A stretch of 64,000 nucleotides of DNA from Cupriavidus agavae (lineage in GTDB: Bacteria > Pseudomonadota > Gammaproteobacteria > Burkholderiales > Burkholderiaceae). The notes beneath the pieces were generated by a model. It was not told the DNA's origin, did not search any database, and was given only the letters and a program-made list of their open reading frames with translations. Below, one piece after another: positions 20,282 to 30,295 of this stretch; within the stretch, counting starts at the first letter, position 1, and every line of letters starts with the position of its first letter. The position numbers were made by a program, and so were the translations under genes. The DNA is taken from assembly GCF_004217045.1 (NCBI RefSeq), contig NZ_SGXM01000001.1:1488001-1552000 (forward strand), given 5' to 3'.

Positions 20282-21514
20282 TCACAGGCGGCAGCCGCGC
20301 GCCGGATCGGCCAGCGCCTTCACGGCCACGCTGCTGACCTTGTTCTCGCGGCCGTCCACCTTGCGCAGGTAGAAATCCTGCACCGGGTTGTGCGCCTTCG
20401 ACAGCGTGAAGGTGCCGCGCGGGCTGTCCACGCGGGCCGCCTCCATCGCCTTGATGACCTCGGGCTTGCGCGTCATGTCGCCCTTCACGGCGTTGGCCCC
20501 GGCCGCCAGCAGCTGGGCGGCGTCGTAGCCCTGCACCGCGTAGACATCGGGCTGCAGCTTGTAGAGCTTGGCGTAGTCGAGGCGGAACGCCTTGTCGCGG
20601 GCGTTGGTCAGGCCGTCGGCGTAGTGCAGCGTGGTTTCCAGCCCCTGGGCTGCCGCGCCCTGCGCTTCGAGCGTGCCGTCGGTCAGGAAGCCCGAACCAT
20701 ACAGCGGAATCTTGTCCTTGAGCCCGGCCGCCTGCCAGTCCTTGACGAACTTGACCGCCCCGCCGCCGGCGAAGAACACGAATACGGCGTCCGGCTTGAG
20801 CGACGCCACCTCGGTGATCAGCGCCTGGAACTCGACGTTCGGGAATGGCACGCTCAGTTCCTTGACCACCTTGCCGCCCTTGGCCTCGAACGCCTCCTTG
20901 AAGCCCTTGACCGACTGCTCGCCGGCCGCGTACTTCCAGGTCAGCGTGACCACCTTCTTCATGCCGCGCTCGGCCACCACCTGGCCCATCGCGTAACCGG
21001 GCTGCCAGTTCGAGAACGACGAGCGGAAGATGTTGGGGCCGCACAGCGGGCCGGTGGCCTCGTCGGCGCCGGCGTTCGGGATGATCAGCAGCGTGTTGTT
21101 TTCCTTGGCCACCTTGACGATGCCCATCTGCACGCCCGAGTGCACGGTGCCCACCACCACATCCACCTGGTCGCGCTTGATCAGCTTGGTGGCGTTCTCG
21201 GGAGCCTTGGCCGGATCCGATTCATCGTCGACCTTGAAATACTCCACGTCGCGTCCGCCCAGCTTGCCGCCCTGCTGCTGCACGTACATCCGGAAGCCGT
21301 TCTCGATGGCCGTGCCCAGCGCCGCGTAGGTGCCCGTGTAGGGCAGCATGAAACCCACCTTGACCTTGCCGCCCGCAGGCGCTGCCGCCGGGGCGGCGGT
21401 CTGGGCGACGGCCCCCGTGCCCGCCGCGAGCAGCGCGGCGGCGCCGAGCCAAAGGGACAACCGTGCCGACAAGGGACGAGCGTGGGGCGGCCTGCGCGAG
21501 GCATTGCGGTGCAT
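20282..21514 (-). CDS. Periplasmic solute-binding protein (LivJ/K family), probably aromatic-acid binding
   Basis: A 410-residue type I periplasmic binding protein. A signal peptide (LSLWLGAAALLAAGTGAVAQ) is followed by an Ala/Pro linker and KVGFMLPYTGTYAALGTAIENGFRMYVQQQGG, the LivJ/K N-terminal lobe; two cysteines occur, one in GPLCGPNIF and one in the final residues. ATG 21514 has a strong AGGAGGAG ribosome site. It is the first gene of the importer cassette, and members of this subfamily beside aromatic catabolic genes commonly bind benzoate or hydroxybenzoates. The ligand here is inferred from adjacent bclA and box genes. Confidence 0.9.
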   Translation of the reverse strand: MHRNASRRPPHARPLSARLSLWLGAAALLAAGTGAVAQTAAPAAAPAGGKVKVGFMLPYTGTYAALGTAIENGFRMYVQQQGGKLGGRDVEYFKVDDESDPAKAPENATKLIKRDQVDVVVGTVHSGVQMGIVKVAKENNTLLIIPNAGADEATGPLCGPNIFRSSFSNWQPGYAMGQVVAERGMKKVVTLTWKYAAGEQSVKGFKEAFEAKGGKVVKELSVPFPNVEFQALITEVASLKPDAVFVFFAGGGAVKFVKDWQAAGLKDKIPLYGSGFLTDGTLEAQGAAAQGLETTLHYADGLTNARDKAFRLDYAKLYKLQPDVYAVQGYDAAQLLAAGANAVKGDMTRKPEVIKAMEAARVDSPRGTFTLSKAHNPVQDFYLRKVDGRENKVSSVAVKALADPARGCRL

Positions 21515-21570
21515 GGAATCTCCTCCTGGTGGTCTGAAGCCCGGGCGCGGCGGTCGGCCCCGGTGAGACC

Positions 21571-21608
21571 CGGGAGCCGGGAGCCGGGAGCCGGGAGCCG
21601 GGAGCCGG
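21571..21608. repeat. Heptanucleotide tandem repeat (CGGGAGC x5)
   Basis: Five perfect copies of CGGGAGC in a row (21571-21605) followed by CGG. It lies between the alpha/beta hydrolase and the binding-protein gene, about 57 bp upstream of the latter's ATG, and thus probably in its promoter or leader. Not CRISPR: no spacers. Confidence 0.9.
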
Positions 21609-21617
21609 CCGCACCAA

Positions 21618-22433
21618 TTATTTTAGGATTGAAGTATGTGTGTTTATAAACGCCACGGTGGCCGCCGTCAATGCACCGGCCTGGTCGCGGTGCGGCGAAT
21701 GCCCACAGCGCGCGAGTTTAAGCAGCACCGTTTGCGGGGCATATCGATGGATACCCTCGATCTGGGCCATCGTGCCGTACTCGTCTTCCTCGCCCTGCAC
21801 CGCCAGCACCGGGCAACGCAGGTTGTCGAGCAGCGGGCGCAGGTCGAAGGCGCGGAAGGCCGGATCGAGCCAGATATCGTTCCAGCCCCAGAACGCCGAA
21901 TCCACGTCGTGGTGATGGCGTGCCAGCCTGGCGCGCAGGTCGGTGGTCAGGTAGGTCTCGCGCGTGACGGCGATGCTGCGCACCGACAGGTCCTCCACGA
22001 CGATATGCGGGGCCAGCACGGTCACGCCGTCCACGGCATCGGGAAAGCTCGCCGCGTGGATCAGCGCGATCGAGCCGCCGTCGCTGTGGCCCAGCAGCCA
22101 GGGCTTGCCGTGGCGGCGGCCGGGACCGATATCGAGTGCCGCGAACAGCGCCGGCAGTGCCTCGCGCGCCTGGCGGTGCATGAAATCGACGCCCCACTTC
22201 TCGTCATGCGGCCGGGGCGTCGATCCTCCATAGCCGTATCTTGAAAAAACCAGCCCGCGGAAATCGCCGGCCTCGCACAGCTTGCGCGGAAAATCGCGCC
22301 ACATGCTGACCGAGCCCAGCCCCTCGTGGAGGAACACCGCCAGCGGCCGCCGCACGCGCTCGGGCCGCAGCCATTGGTATTCGATCTCGATCTGGCGCCC
22401 GTCGAACGGAATCCGTACTGCCTCGCTGCTCAT
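21618..22433 (-). CDS. Alpha/beta-fold hydrolase of the benzoate locus
   Basis: A 271-residue alpha/beta hydrolase: oxyanion region FLHEGLGSVSMWRDFP near residue 35, nucleophile elbow LLGHSDGGS (Ser in GHSDGG, about residue 112), an acidic residue in GEEDEYG and a catalytic His in RCGHSPHRDQ near the C terminus. I start at ATG 22433 (MSSEAVRIPFDG), 34 bp after the benzoate-CoA ligase stop. Similar hydrolases accompany box genes in other Betaproteobacteria and have been proposed to act on a lactone or thioester side product; that role is unproven. Expression with bclA is expected. Confidence 0.85.
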   Translation of the reverse strand: MSSEAVRIPFDGRQIEIEYQWLRPERVRRPLAVFLHEGLGSVSMWRDFPRKLCEAGDFRGLVFSRYGYGGSTPRPHDEKWGVDFMHRQAREALPALFAALDIGPGRRHGKPWLLGHSDGGSIALIHAASFPDAVDGVTVLAPHIVVEDLSVRSIAVTRETYLTTDLRARLARHHHDVDSAFWGWNDIWLDPAFRAFDLRPLLDNLRCPVLAVQGEEDEYGTMAQIEGIHRYAPQTVLLKLARCGHSPHRDQAGALTAATVAFINTHTSILK

Positions 22434-22467
22434 GTCGTCACCTTGCCTTGCCCACCCCGCGCCCACC

Positions 22468-24090
22468 TCACACCGCCCGTGCCGCTTCCTCGCGCTGGCG
22501 CAGCCGGAACCGCTGGATCTTGCCCGTGGCCGTCTTAGGCAGTTCCGCCACGCATTCGATCTGGCGCGGATACTTGTACGGCGCCAGCTTCGACTTGACG
22601 AAGGCCTGCAGTTCCCCCGCCATGCCATCGTGCCATTGCTGGCCCGGCCGCAGCACCACGAACGCCTTGGGCTTGACCAGCTCGTCGGCGTCGGCCACGC
22701 CGATCACGGCGGCCTCCAGCACGGCCGGATGCTGCGACAGCGCCGCCTCCACCTCGAACGGCGAGACGTAGATGCCGCCCACCTTGAGCATGTCGTCGCT
22801 GCGGCCCGCGTAGGTGTAGTAGCCGTCGGCATCGCACACGTACTTGTCGCCGCTGCGCGTCCAGGCGCCCACGAAGGTATCGCGGCTCTTGTCGCGGTTG
22901 CACCAGTACATCAGCGCGGCCGAGGGCCCCTTGATATAGAGGTCGCCGATCTCGCCGGCCGCGCAGGGCTGGCCTTGCTCGTCGAGCAGCTTCAGTTCAT
23001 AGCCCGGCACCGGCTTGCCCGTGGTGCCGTAGCGCACCTCGCCGGGCCGGTTCGACAGGAAGATATGCAGCATCTCGGTGGAGCCGATGCCGTCGAGGAT
23101 GTCGCAGCCGAAATGCGCCAGGAAGCGGTCGCCGATATCGCGCGGCAGTGCCTCGCCGGCCGAGGTGCAGACCCGCAGCGCCACGCCGTCGCGGGCCGGC
23201 AGGTCGGCGGCGGCCAGCATGCCGGCGAACAGGGTCGGCACGCCGCAGAACACCGTGGGCCGGTGCGCGGTCAGCCGCTGGAACACCGCCTGCGGCGTGG
23301 GGCGTTCGGCCATCAGCACCGTCGTGGCGCCCACCGACATCGGGAAGGTCAGTGCATTGCCCAGCCCATAGGCAAAGAACAGCTTGGCCGCCGAGAAAAC
23401 CACGTCGTCCGCGCGGATGCCAAGCACCTGCCGGGCGTACAGGTCAGCGGTGTGGAACAGGTTGCCGTGGGTATGCACCGTGCCCTTGGGCCGGCCCGTC
23501 GAGCCCGACGAATACAGCCAGAAAGCGATGTCGTCCGGACCGCTCGCCACGGCCTGCGCCAGCGGCGCGGCGGCGGCAACCATGCCGGCCACGGTGTCCG
23601 GCCCGTCTCCGGCGCCGGCATGGGGGGCGGCCACGATCAACGCCGGGGCCATGGCGGCCTTGTCGATGGCGGCCAGCATCATCGGCCGCAGCGGCGCGGA
23701 CACCACCACGGCGCGCGCGCCGCTGTGCTCCAGCATGTACGCGTAGTCGTCGGCGGTCAGCAGCGTGTTGACCGCCACCGGCACCACGCCGGCCAGCAGG
23801 CAGCCCAGAAAGACCACGGGGAAGTCGATGGTGTCGAGCGCGCACAGCAGCACGCGCTCCTCGCGGCGGTAGCCCGACTGGCGCAGCGCCCCAGCAAAAC
23901 GCCGGCTGCGCGTGTCGAGTTCGGCATAGGTGATGGCGCCGCCGTCATCGATATAGGCCGGCTTGGCGCCGCGCCCGGCCTGAAGGTTGCGCGAGAGCAG
24001 ATCGTCGGCGGCGTTGTAGCGCGCGGGCAGCGCCTGCACGGCAGCGCCGGACGAACCGGCGCCGGCGGCAGCGGGGGTTGGGGGCGTCAT
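22468..24090 (-). CDS. bclA: Benzoate-CoA ligase
   Basis: A 540-residue ANL-superfamily aryl-CoA ligase. The AMP-binding P-loop is YSSGSTGRPKG (about residues 193-203); later motifs are IGSTEMLHIFLSN (acyl-pocket region typical of benzoate-CoA ligases), YGTTGKPVPGYELKLLD and the C-terminal catalytic Lys in PKTATGKIQR. It converts benzoate, ATP and CoA into benzoyl-CoA, the first step of the box pathway. ATG 24090 is preceded by AGGAG and GGAGAC. It is divergent from boxR across a 248-bp control region carrying TGCA motifs. Confidence 0.95.
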   Translation of the reverse strand: MTPPTPAAAGAGSSGAAVQALPARYNAADDLLSRNLQAGRGAKPAYIDDGGAITYAELDTRSRRFAGALRQSGYRREERVLLCALDTIDFPVVFLGCLLAGVVPVAVNTLLTADDYAYMLEHSGARAVVVSAPLRPMMLAAIDKAAMAPALIVAAPHAGAGDGPDTVAGMVAAAAPLAQAVASGPDDIAFWLYSSGSTGRPKGTVHTHGNLFHTADLYARQVLGIRADDVVFSAAKLFFAYGLGNALTFPMSVGATTVLMAERPTPQAVFQRLTAHRPTVFCGVPTLFAGMLAAADLPARDGVALRVCTSAGEALPRDIGDRFLAHFGCDILDGIGSTEMLHIFLSNRPGEVRYGTTGKPVPGYELKLLDEQGQPCAAGEIGDLYIKGPSAALMYWCNRDKSRDTFVGAWTRSGDKYVCDADGYYTYAGRSDDMLKVGGIYVSPFEVEAALSQHPAVLEAAVIGVADADELVKPKAFVVLRPGQQWHDGMAGELQAFVKSKLAPYKYPRQIECVAELPKTATGKIQRFRLRQREEAARAV

Positions 24091-24203
24091 GTCTCCACTC
24101 CTCTGGCCAGCCGGGTCGTAAAAAGTCCAAATGCGGCCCGCATGGCTGTCAGCAGTTTGTCTTCTTGTCCCGACAGCTGGCAGGGCCGCCGCCGGATATG
24201 CGA

Positions 24204-24247
24204 TGCATTTTATTTCACATCGACTATTATGCAAGCAAGGGTATGCA
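24204..24247 (-). promoter_or_regulatory. bclA promoter with TGCA-type BoxR operator motifs
   Basis: On the minus strand, -35 TTGCAT (24234-24229) and -10 TAAAAT (24212-24207) are 16 bp apart and lie upstream of bclA. TGCA words occur at 24204, 24230 and 24244, that is at both promoter elements and just upstream. The word at 24244 is part of TGCACTATAT, repeated exactly at 25339 before boxC. BzdR/BoxR-type regulators are known to recognise TGCA repeats. Confidence 0.65.
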
Positions 24248-24268
24248 CTATATAACCGAAGGTATGCC

Positions 24269-24296
24269 TTTGACGGCCGCCGGTGCCCCTTATAAT
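24269..24296 (+). promoter_or_regulatory. Candidate boxR promoter
   Basis: TTTGAC (24269-24274) and a perfect TATAAT (24291-24296) are 16 bp apart, 43 bp before the boxR ATG. It lies next to, but not overlapping, the TGCA words of the divergent bclA promoter. Confidence 0.6.
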
Positions 24297-24338
24297 GCGC
24301 GCGCCCCGTGACACCGATCATCCGTAACCGAATCCAGC

Positions 24339-25286
24339 ATGCGCCGAGACCCTGACTCGATCCTGACTGCGGACCACCGCGCCGAGCCACGCGGCGCCGG
24401 CGAGCGCGATCCCTACCTGACGCAGCTTGGCGAGCGCATCCGCTCGCTGCGGGCCGCGCGCGGCATGTCGCGCAAGGATCTGGCGCGGGGCGCCGAGGTG
24501 TCCGAACGCTACCTCGCCAATCTGGAGACCGGCACCGGCAATGCGTCGGTGCTGCTGCTGCGCCAGGTGGCGGCGGCGCTCGACGTACCGCTGCCGGTGG
24601 TGCTTGCCGAAGTGGACGGCCAGCTCGATGCGTCGGGCCAGCCCGGCCAACGCGCGACCGAGTTCTCGCAACTGGTGCAATGGCTCGCGCAGCTGCCTGC
24701 CGCCGATCTGGCCCGCGTGCGCGAGGCCGCGCGGCATGCCCTCTCACCGGCCGAATCGCGCGACGCGCGGCACCGGCGCATTGCACTGATCGGCCTGCGC
24801 GGGGCCGGCAAGTCCACCATCGGGCGTGCGCTCGCCGCCGCCGAAGGCATGCCGTTCGTCGAACTGAACACGGTGATCGAACGCGAAGCCGGCGCGAGCC
24901 TGTCCGAAATCCACTCGCTGTACGGCCAGGCAGCCTACCGCCGCTACGAAAACCGCGCGCTCGACCGTGTGCTGCGCGAGCACGACGCAATGGTGCTGGC
25001 CACGCCAGGCAGCCTGGTGTCGGAACCGGCCACGTTCAACCTGCTGCTGGCGCGCTGCTTCACGGTCTGGGTCAAGACCTCCCCCGAGGAACACATGGCG
25101 CGCGTGGTGGCCCAGGGCGACATGCGTCCGATGGAGGGCAACCGCGAGGCCATGGCCGACCTGCGCCGCATCCTGCAGGCCCGCACGCCGCTCTACTCGC
25201 GCGCCGACGTCTCGATCGACACCAGCGGCCAGGACGCCGCCACCTCGCTCACCGCCCTTCGCGCACTGCTGCCCGTCGCCCACTGA
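24339..25286 (+). CDS. boxR: BoxR transcriptional regulator (HTH fused to a shikimate-kinase-like domain)
   Basis: A 315-residue regulator of the BzdR/BoxR type. Residues about 27-85 form a Xre helix-turn-helix (LGERIRSLRAARGMSRKDLARGAEVSERYLANLETG); residues about 147-310 resemble shikimate kinase, with Walker A GLRGAGKST (152-160) and downstream FVELNTVIEREAG. In the family, benzoyl-CoA binds the kinase-like domain and releases the repressor from TGCA-containing operators. It lies between bclA and boxC, with candidate sites in both flanking control regions, including its own upstream region, so autoregulation is possible. Confidence 0.95.
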   Translation: MRRDPDSILTADHRAEPRGAGERDPYLTQLGERIRSLRAARGMSRKDLARGAEVSERYLANLETGTGNASVLLLRQVAAALDVPLPVVLAEVDGQLDASGQPGQRATEFSQLVQWLAQLPAADLARVREAARHALSPAESRDARHRRIALIGLRGAGKSTIGRALAAAEGMPFVELNTVIEREAGASLSEIHSLYGQAAYRRYENRALDRVLREHDAMVLATPGSLVSEPATFNLLLARCFTVWVKTSPEEHMARVVAQGDMRPMEGNREAMADLRRILQARTPLYSRADVSIDTSGQDAATSLTALRALLPVAH

Positions 25287-25320
25287 CCTGCGCCTCCCCG
25301 GCGTAGGGGTTCCACCGGCC

Positions 25321-25349
25321 TTGCACTGCCCGCATCGATGCACTATATT
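25321..25349 (+). promoter_or_regulatory. boxC promoter
   Basis: TTGCAC (25321-25326), a 17-bp spacer and TATATT (25344-25349) form a good sigma-70 promoter 48 bp before the boxC start. The -10 box lies inside a TGCA-N6-TGCA operator, so a bound repressor would block polymerase. Confidence 0.75.
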
Positions 25350-25379
25350 GCATCAACAAAGATACAGCACTATAGTGCA
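25339..25379. promoter_or_regulatory. Twin BoxR-type operators upstream of boxC
   Basis: Site 1 (25339-25352) is TGCACTATATTGCA, an exact TGCA-N6-TGCA. Site 2 (25366-25379) is AGCACTATAGTGCA, one base off the same pattern and containing the perfect 12-bp palindrome GCACTATAGTGC. Their left edges are 27 bp apart, between two and three helical turns. They cover the -10 box and the likely transcription start of the boxCBA operon. Confidence 0.7.
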
Positions 25380-25396
25380 CTGAAGGAGACGCCCCC

Positions 25397-27067
25397 ATGC
25401 CGACGGATCTCGCCGCGCCCGCCCCCGTGACCTTTGAGCGCGATCCCGCGCACTACCGCCACTGGAAACTCACTTTTGACGGACCGGTTGCCACGCTGGC
25501 GATGGATGTCGACGAGGAAGGCGGCCTGCGGCCCGGCTACGCGCTGAAGCTGAACTCCTACGATCTGGGCGTGGACATCGAACTGCACGATGCGCTGCAA
25601 CGCATCCGATTCGAGCATCCCGAAGTCCGCACGGTCGTGATCACCAGCGCCCGCGACCGCATCTTCTGCTCGGGGGCCAATATCTTCATGCTCGGCAAGT
25701 CCAGCCACGCCTGGAAGGTGAACTTCTGCAAGTTCACCAACGAGACCCGCAACGGCATCGAGGACGCCAGCCGCCATTCGGGCATCAAGTTCATCGCCGC
25801 CTGCAACGGCACCACGGCCGGTGGCGGATACGAACTGGCGCTGGCCTGCGACGAGATCGTGCTGGTGGACGACCGCTCGTCGGCCGTCAGCCTGCCCGAG
25901 GTGCCCCTGCTCGGCGTATTGCCCGGCACCGGTGGCCTGACGCGCGTCACAGACAAGCGCCGCGTGCGGCGCGACCACGCCGACATCTTCTGCCTGACCA
26001 CCGAAGGCGTGCGCGGCCAGCGTGCCCGCGACTGGCGCCTGGTGGACGAGGTGGTCAAGCCGGCCGCCTTCGCCGAGCACGTGCGCGAGCGGGCGCAGGC
26101 GCTGGCGGCGCAGAGCGACCGCCCCGCCGATGCCGCCGGCGTCAGGCTGACCCCGCTGGCCCGCGAAGCCGGCGATGGCGGCTACCAGTACAGTACGGTC
26201 CGGGTCGATCTCGACACCGGCAGCCGCCAGGCCACGATCACGGTTTCCGCCCCGTCGGGCACCCAGCCTGCCGACCTGCCCGCGATCCTCGATGCCGGCG
26301 CCCAGTGGTGGCCGCTGCGGATGGCGCGCGAACTCGATGACGCGATCCTGACACTGCGCGCCAACCACCTCGATATCGGCATGTGGGTCCTGAAGACCGA
26401 GGGCGACGCCGGCAAAGTGCTGGCCGCCGACGACCTGATCGAGGCCCACGCCGGCCACTGGTTCGTGCGCGAGACCGTGGGCATGCTGCGCCGGACGCTG
26501 GCGCGGCTCGATGTCTCGTCGCGCAGCCTGTTCGCGCTGATCGAGCCCGGTTCGTGCTTCGCCGGCACGCTGCTGGAACTGGCGCTGGCCGCGGACCGCA
26601 GCTACATGCTACAGGTCTCCGATGTGGCCGACGAGACGCCCACCGTACACGTCCACGCCGCTAATTTTGGCCGATATCCGATGCCGAACGGCCTGACCCG
26701 CCTCGCCGCCCGGTTCTACGAGGACGCGCAGGCCATCGGCGCCGTGCGCGAACACATCGGCCAGCCGCTCGACGGCGCGCAGGCCGAGGCGCTGGGGCTG
26801 GTCACGATGGCGCCGGACGATATCGACTGGAACGACGAGATCCGCATTGCACTCGAGGAACGCGCGAGCCTGTCGCCCGACGCGCTGACCGGCCTGGAGG
26901 CCAACCTGCGCTTCGGCGGCCACGAGACCATGGAAACCCGCATCTTCGGCCGCCTCACGGCCTGGCAGAACTGGATCTTCAACCGCCCCAACGCGGTAGG
27001 CGAGCACGGGGCCCTCAAGGTATTCGGCACGGGCAACAAGCCCCGCTTCGACTGGGACCGCGTCTGA
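25397..27067 (+). CDS. boxC: 2,3-Epoxybenzoyl-CoA dihydrolase (BoxC)
   Basis: A 556-residue enoyl-CoA-hydratase-superfamily enzyme, much longer than crotonases and typical of BoxC. The crotonase core shows SGANIFMLGKSSHAWK, the oxyanion-hole region ACNGTTAGGGYELALACDEI and SLPEVPLLGVLPGTGG. It opens the ring of 2,3-epoxybenzoyl-CoA hydrolytically, releasing formate and 3,4-dehydroadipyl-CoA semialdehyde. ATG 25397 has AAGGAG 8-9 bp ahead. It is first in the boxC-boxB-boxA operon, 42 bp before boxB. Confidence 0.96.
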   Translation: MPTDLAAPAPVTFERDPAHYRHWKLTFDGPVATLAMDVDEEGGLRPGYALKLNSYDLGVDIELHDALQRIRFEHPEVRTVVITSARDRIFCSGANIFMLGKSSHAWKVNFCKFTNETRNGIEDASRHSGIKFIAACNGTTAGGGYELALACDEIVLVDDRSSAVSLPEVPLLGVLPGTGGLTRVTDKRRVRRDHADIFCLTTEGVRGQRARDWRLVDEVVKPAAFAEHVRERAQALAAQSDRPADAAGVRLTPLAREAGDGGYQYSTVRVDLDTGSRQATITVSAPSGTQPADLPAILDAGAQWWPLRMARELDDAILTLRANHLDIGMWVLKTEGDAGKVLAADDLIEAHAGHWFVRETVGMLRRTLARLDVSSRSLFALIEPGSCFAGTLLELALAADRSYMLQVSDVADETPTVHVHAANFGRYPMPNGLTRLAARFYEDAQAIGAVREHIGQPLDGAQAEALGLVTMAPDDIDWNDEIRIALEERASLSPDALTGLEANLRFGGHETMETRIFGRLTAWQNWIFNRPNAVGEHGALKVFGTGNKPRFDWDRV

Positions 27068-27082
27068 CCCGGCCCTGCCCCC

Positions 27083-27096
27083 TATATATATATATA
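27083..27096. repeat. (TA)7 dinucleotide run in the boxC-boxB intergenic leader
   Basis: Seven TA units directly precede AGAGGAGA, the boxB ribosome site (ATG 27109). The run is striking in a GC-rich genome. It may keep the boxB ribosome site single-stranded, be an RNA cleavage target, or change length by slippage. Confidence 0.95.
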
Positions 27097-27108
27097 AGAG
27101 GAGACCCC

Positions 27109-28533
<1,425 letters not shown>

Positions 28534-28566
28534 GCCACCGACCCACCGCCTCACCGATTGCCAGCC

Positions 28567-29814
28567 ATGGGCGCCGCCGACCTCATCAAGCAACACCTGA
28601 TCGATCCGGAGATCTGCATTCGCTGCAACACCTGCGAAGACACCTGCCCGATCGACGCCATCACCCACGACGACCGCAACTACGTGGTCAAGGCCGATGT
28701 CTGCAACGCCTGCGGCGCCTGCCTGTCGCCGTGCCCCACGGGCGCCATCGACAACTGGCGCACCGTGCTCAAGGCCGACGCCTACCCGATCGAGGCCCAG
28801 CTGCTGTGGGACGAACTGCCGGCCGAGGCGCCGCCGTCCGAGGCCAGCATCGACGCCGCCGCGGCCGCCGGCCAGGCCCTGGAGGCCGCGGCCCAGCTTC
28901 CGGGCCAGCCCACGGTGCAGCAGGTGGAAACCAGCCGCCACACCTCGGCCCGCGCGCCGTGGTCGGCGGCACACCCCTACGTGAACCTGCACGGCCTGCG
29001 CGAGCCGGCTACCGCCACCGTGGCCGGCAACTACCGGCTGACCGAGGCCGATGCGTCGAGCGATATCCACCACATCGTGCTCGACTTCGGCAACCAGTTC
29101 TTTCCCGTCCTCGAAGGCCAGGCCATCGGCATCGTGCCGCCCGGCACCGATGCCTCGGGCAAGCCGCACTACATCCGCATGTACTCGGTGGCCAGCCCGC
29201 GCGATGGCGAGCGCCCCGGCTACAACAACCTGGCCCTGACCGTGAAGCGCGTGGAGACCGACCACGACGGCAATCCGGTGCGCGGCGTGGCGTCGAACTT
29301 CCTCTGCGATCTGGCCAAGGGCGAGACCGTGCAGGTAGTGGGGCCGTTCGGCAGCACCTTCCTGATGCCAAACCATGGCCAGGCCAGCGTGATGATGGTC
29401 TGCACCGGTACCGGTTCGGCGCCGATGCGCGCCATGACCGAGCGGATGCGCCGCAACATGGAGCACTTCACCGGCCGGCGCCAGTTGTTCTTCGGCGCCC
29501 GCAATCGCCGGGAACTGCCCTACTTCGGGCCGCTGCTGAAGCTGCCGGAGGATTTCCTCGACATCCACTTCGCGTTCTCGCGTGACCCCGACGTGCCCCG
29601 GCGCTATGTGCAGGATGCCATCCGCGAGGCCGCCCCCAGCGTGGCGGCGCTGCTTGGCGACCCGCACGGCCACGTCTATATCTGCGGGCTCAAGGGCATG
29701 GAGGAAGGCGTGCTGCAGGCGTTCGCGGATGTCTGCGAAGGCGCCGGACTGCACTGGAACGATCTTGAAGCGGCCCTGCGCGCCGAGGGACGGTTGCACA
29801 TCGAAACCTATTGA
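28567..29814 (+). CDS. boxA: Benzoyl-CoA epoxidase reductase subunit (BoxA)
   Basis: A 415-residue reductase. Two ferredoxin-like clusters are at the N terminus: C17-x2-C20-x2-C23-x3-C27 and C46-x2-C49-x2-C52-x3-C56. An Ala-rich linker follows, then a ferredoxin-NADP reductase module with FAD-binding [12 protein letters not shown] and nucleotide-binding [13 protein letters not shown]. It passes electrons from NADPH to BoxB. I use ATG 28567; an in-frame TTG at 28558 also exists, and neither has a good ribosome site, so translation may be coupled to boxB 33 bp upstream. Confidence 0.96.
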   Translation: MGAADLIKQHLIDPEICIRCNTCEDTCPIDAITHDDRNYVVKADVCNACGACLSPCPTGAIDNWRTVLKADAYPIEAQLLWDELPAEAPPSEASIDAAAAAGQALEAAAQLPGQPTVQQVETSRHTSARAPWSAAHPYVNLHGLREPATATVAGNYRLTEADASSDIHHIVLDFGNQFFPVLEGQAIGIVPPGTDASGKPHYIRMYSVASPRDGERPGYNNLALTVKRVETDHDGNPVRGVASNFLCDLAKGETVQVVGPFGSTFLMPNHGQASVMMVCTGTGSAPMRAMTERMRRNMEHFTGRRQLFFGARNRRELPYFGPLLKLPEDFLDIHFAFSRDPDVPRRYVQDAIREAAPSVAALLGDPHGHVYICGLKGMEEGVLQAFADVCEGAGLHWNDLEAALRAEGRLHIETY

Positions 29815-29872
29815 GGGTGGCCCCTGGCGCCGACGCCCGGAAAAACCGCCTTCCCTTCTGAAACCTGCTTCC

Positions 29873-29893
29873 TATAATGTTTCTCAAGAAACA
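29873..29893 (+). promoter_or_regulatory. Promoter -10 and palindromic operator of the Xre/RES pair
   Basis: A perfect TATAAT (29873-29878) is followed by the palindrome TGTTTCTCAAGAAACA (29878-29893), with 7-bp arms around CA. The palindrome would overlap the transcription start and is a natural operator for the Xre antitoxin. AGGAG follows directly as the ribosome site. The -35 is poorly defined. Confidence 0.7.
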
Positions 29894-29905
29894 GGAGCAG
29901 AGCGA

Positions 29906-30295
29906 ATGCAATCGAGGCAGATTCCGGAGGCAGGACCCGGCGGCAGCCCCGACCCCGGCGTGACGCTGACCAAGGCCGTCATGCGCGCGGCCGGCTTCCT
30001 GGGCATCAGCCAGGCCATCGTGGCCAGCGTGCTGGGCATCAGTACCGCTTCGGTATCGCGCATGGCTTCGGGCGGCTACGTACTCGACGTGCATCGCAAG
30101 GAATGGGAGTTTGCCGTGCTGTTCGTACGCCTGTTCCGCTCGCTCGACGCCATCCTGGGCCATGACGAGCAAGCGCGGCTGTGGCTGACACATGACAACC
30201 TCGCGCTCGGCGGCAAGCCGCTCGAACTGATCCGCACCACCGAAGGACTCGTCCGTGTCGTTCACTACCTGGACGCCACCCGCGGTCGCATCTGA
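29906..30295 (+). CDS. Xre/MbcA/ParS-type antitoxin of a RES system
   Basis: A 129-residue antitoxin. An N-terminal helical Xre-like region (AAGFLGISQAIVASVLGISTASVSRMASGG) is followed by the toxin-neutralising DUF2384 region (LFVRLFRSLDAILGHDEQARLWLTHDNLALGGKPLELI), where the NxxLxGxxP-type element near the C terminus reads DNLALGGKPLE. Start ATG 29906 has an AGGAG site. It ends 41 nt inside the RES toxin gene. Such antitoxins bind the toxin and repress their own promoter. Confidence 0.9.
   Translation: MQSRQIPEAGPGGSPDPGVTLTKAVMRAAGFLGISQAIVASVLGISTASVSRMASGGYVLDVHRKEWEFAVLFVRLFRSLDAILGHDEQARLWLTHDNLALGGKPLELIRTTEGLVRVVHYLDATRGRI

Noticed and set aside
21571-21608. Short repeats as a possible CRISPR or origin iteron
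   Set aside because: Units are 7 bp and contiguous, with no DnaA boxes or replication gene nearby.
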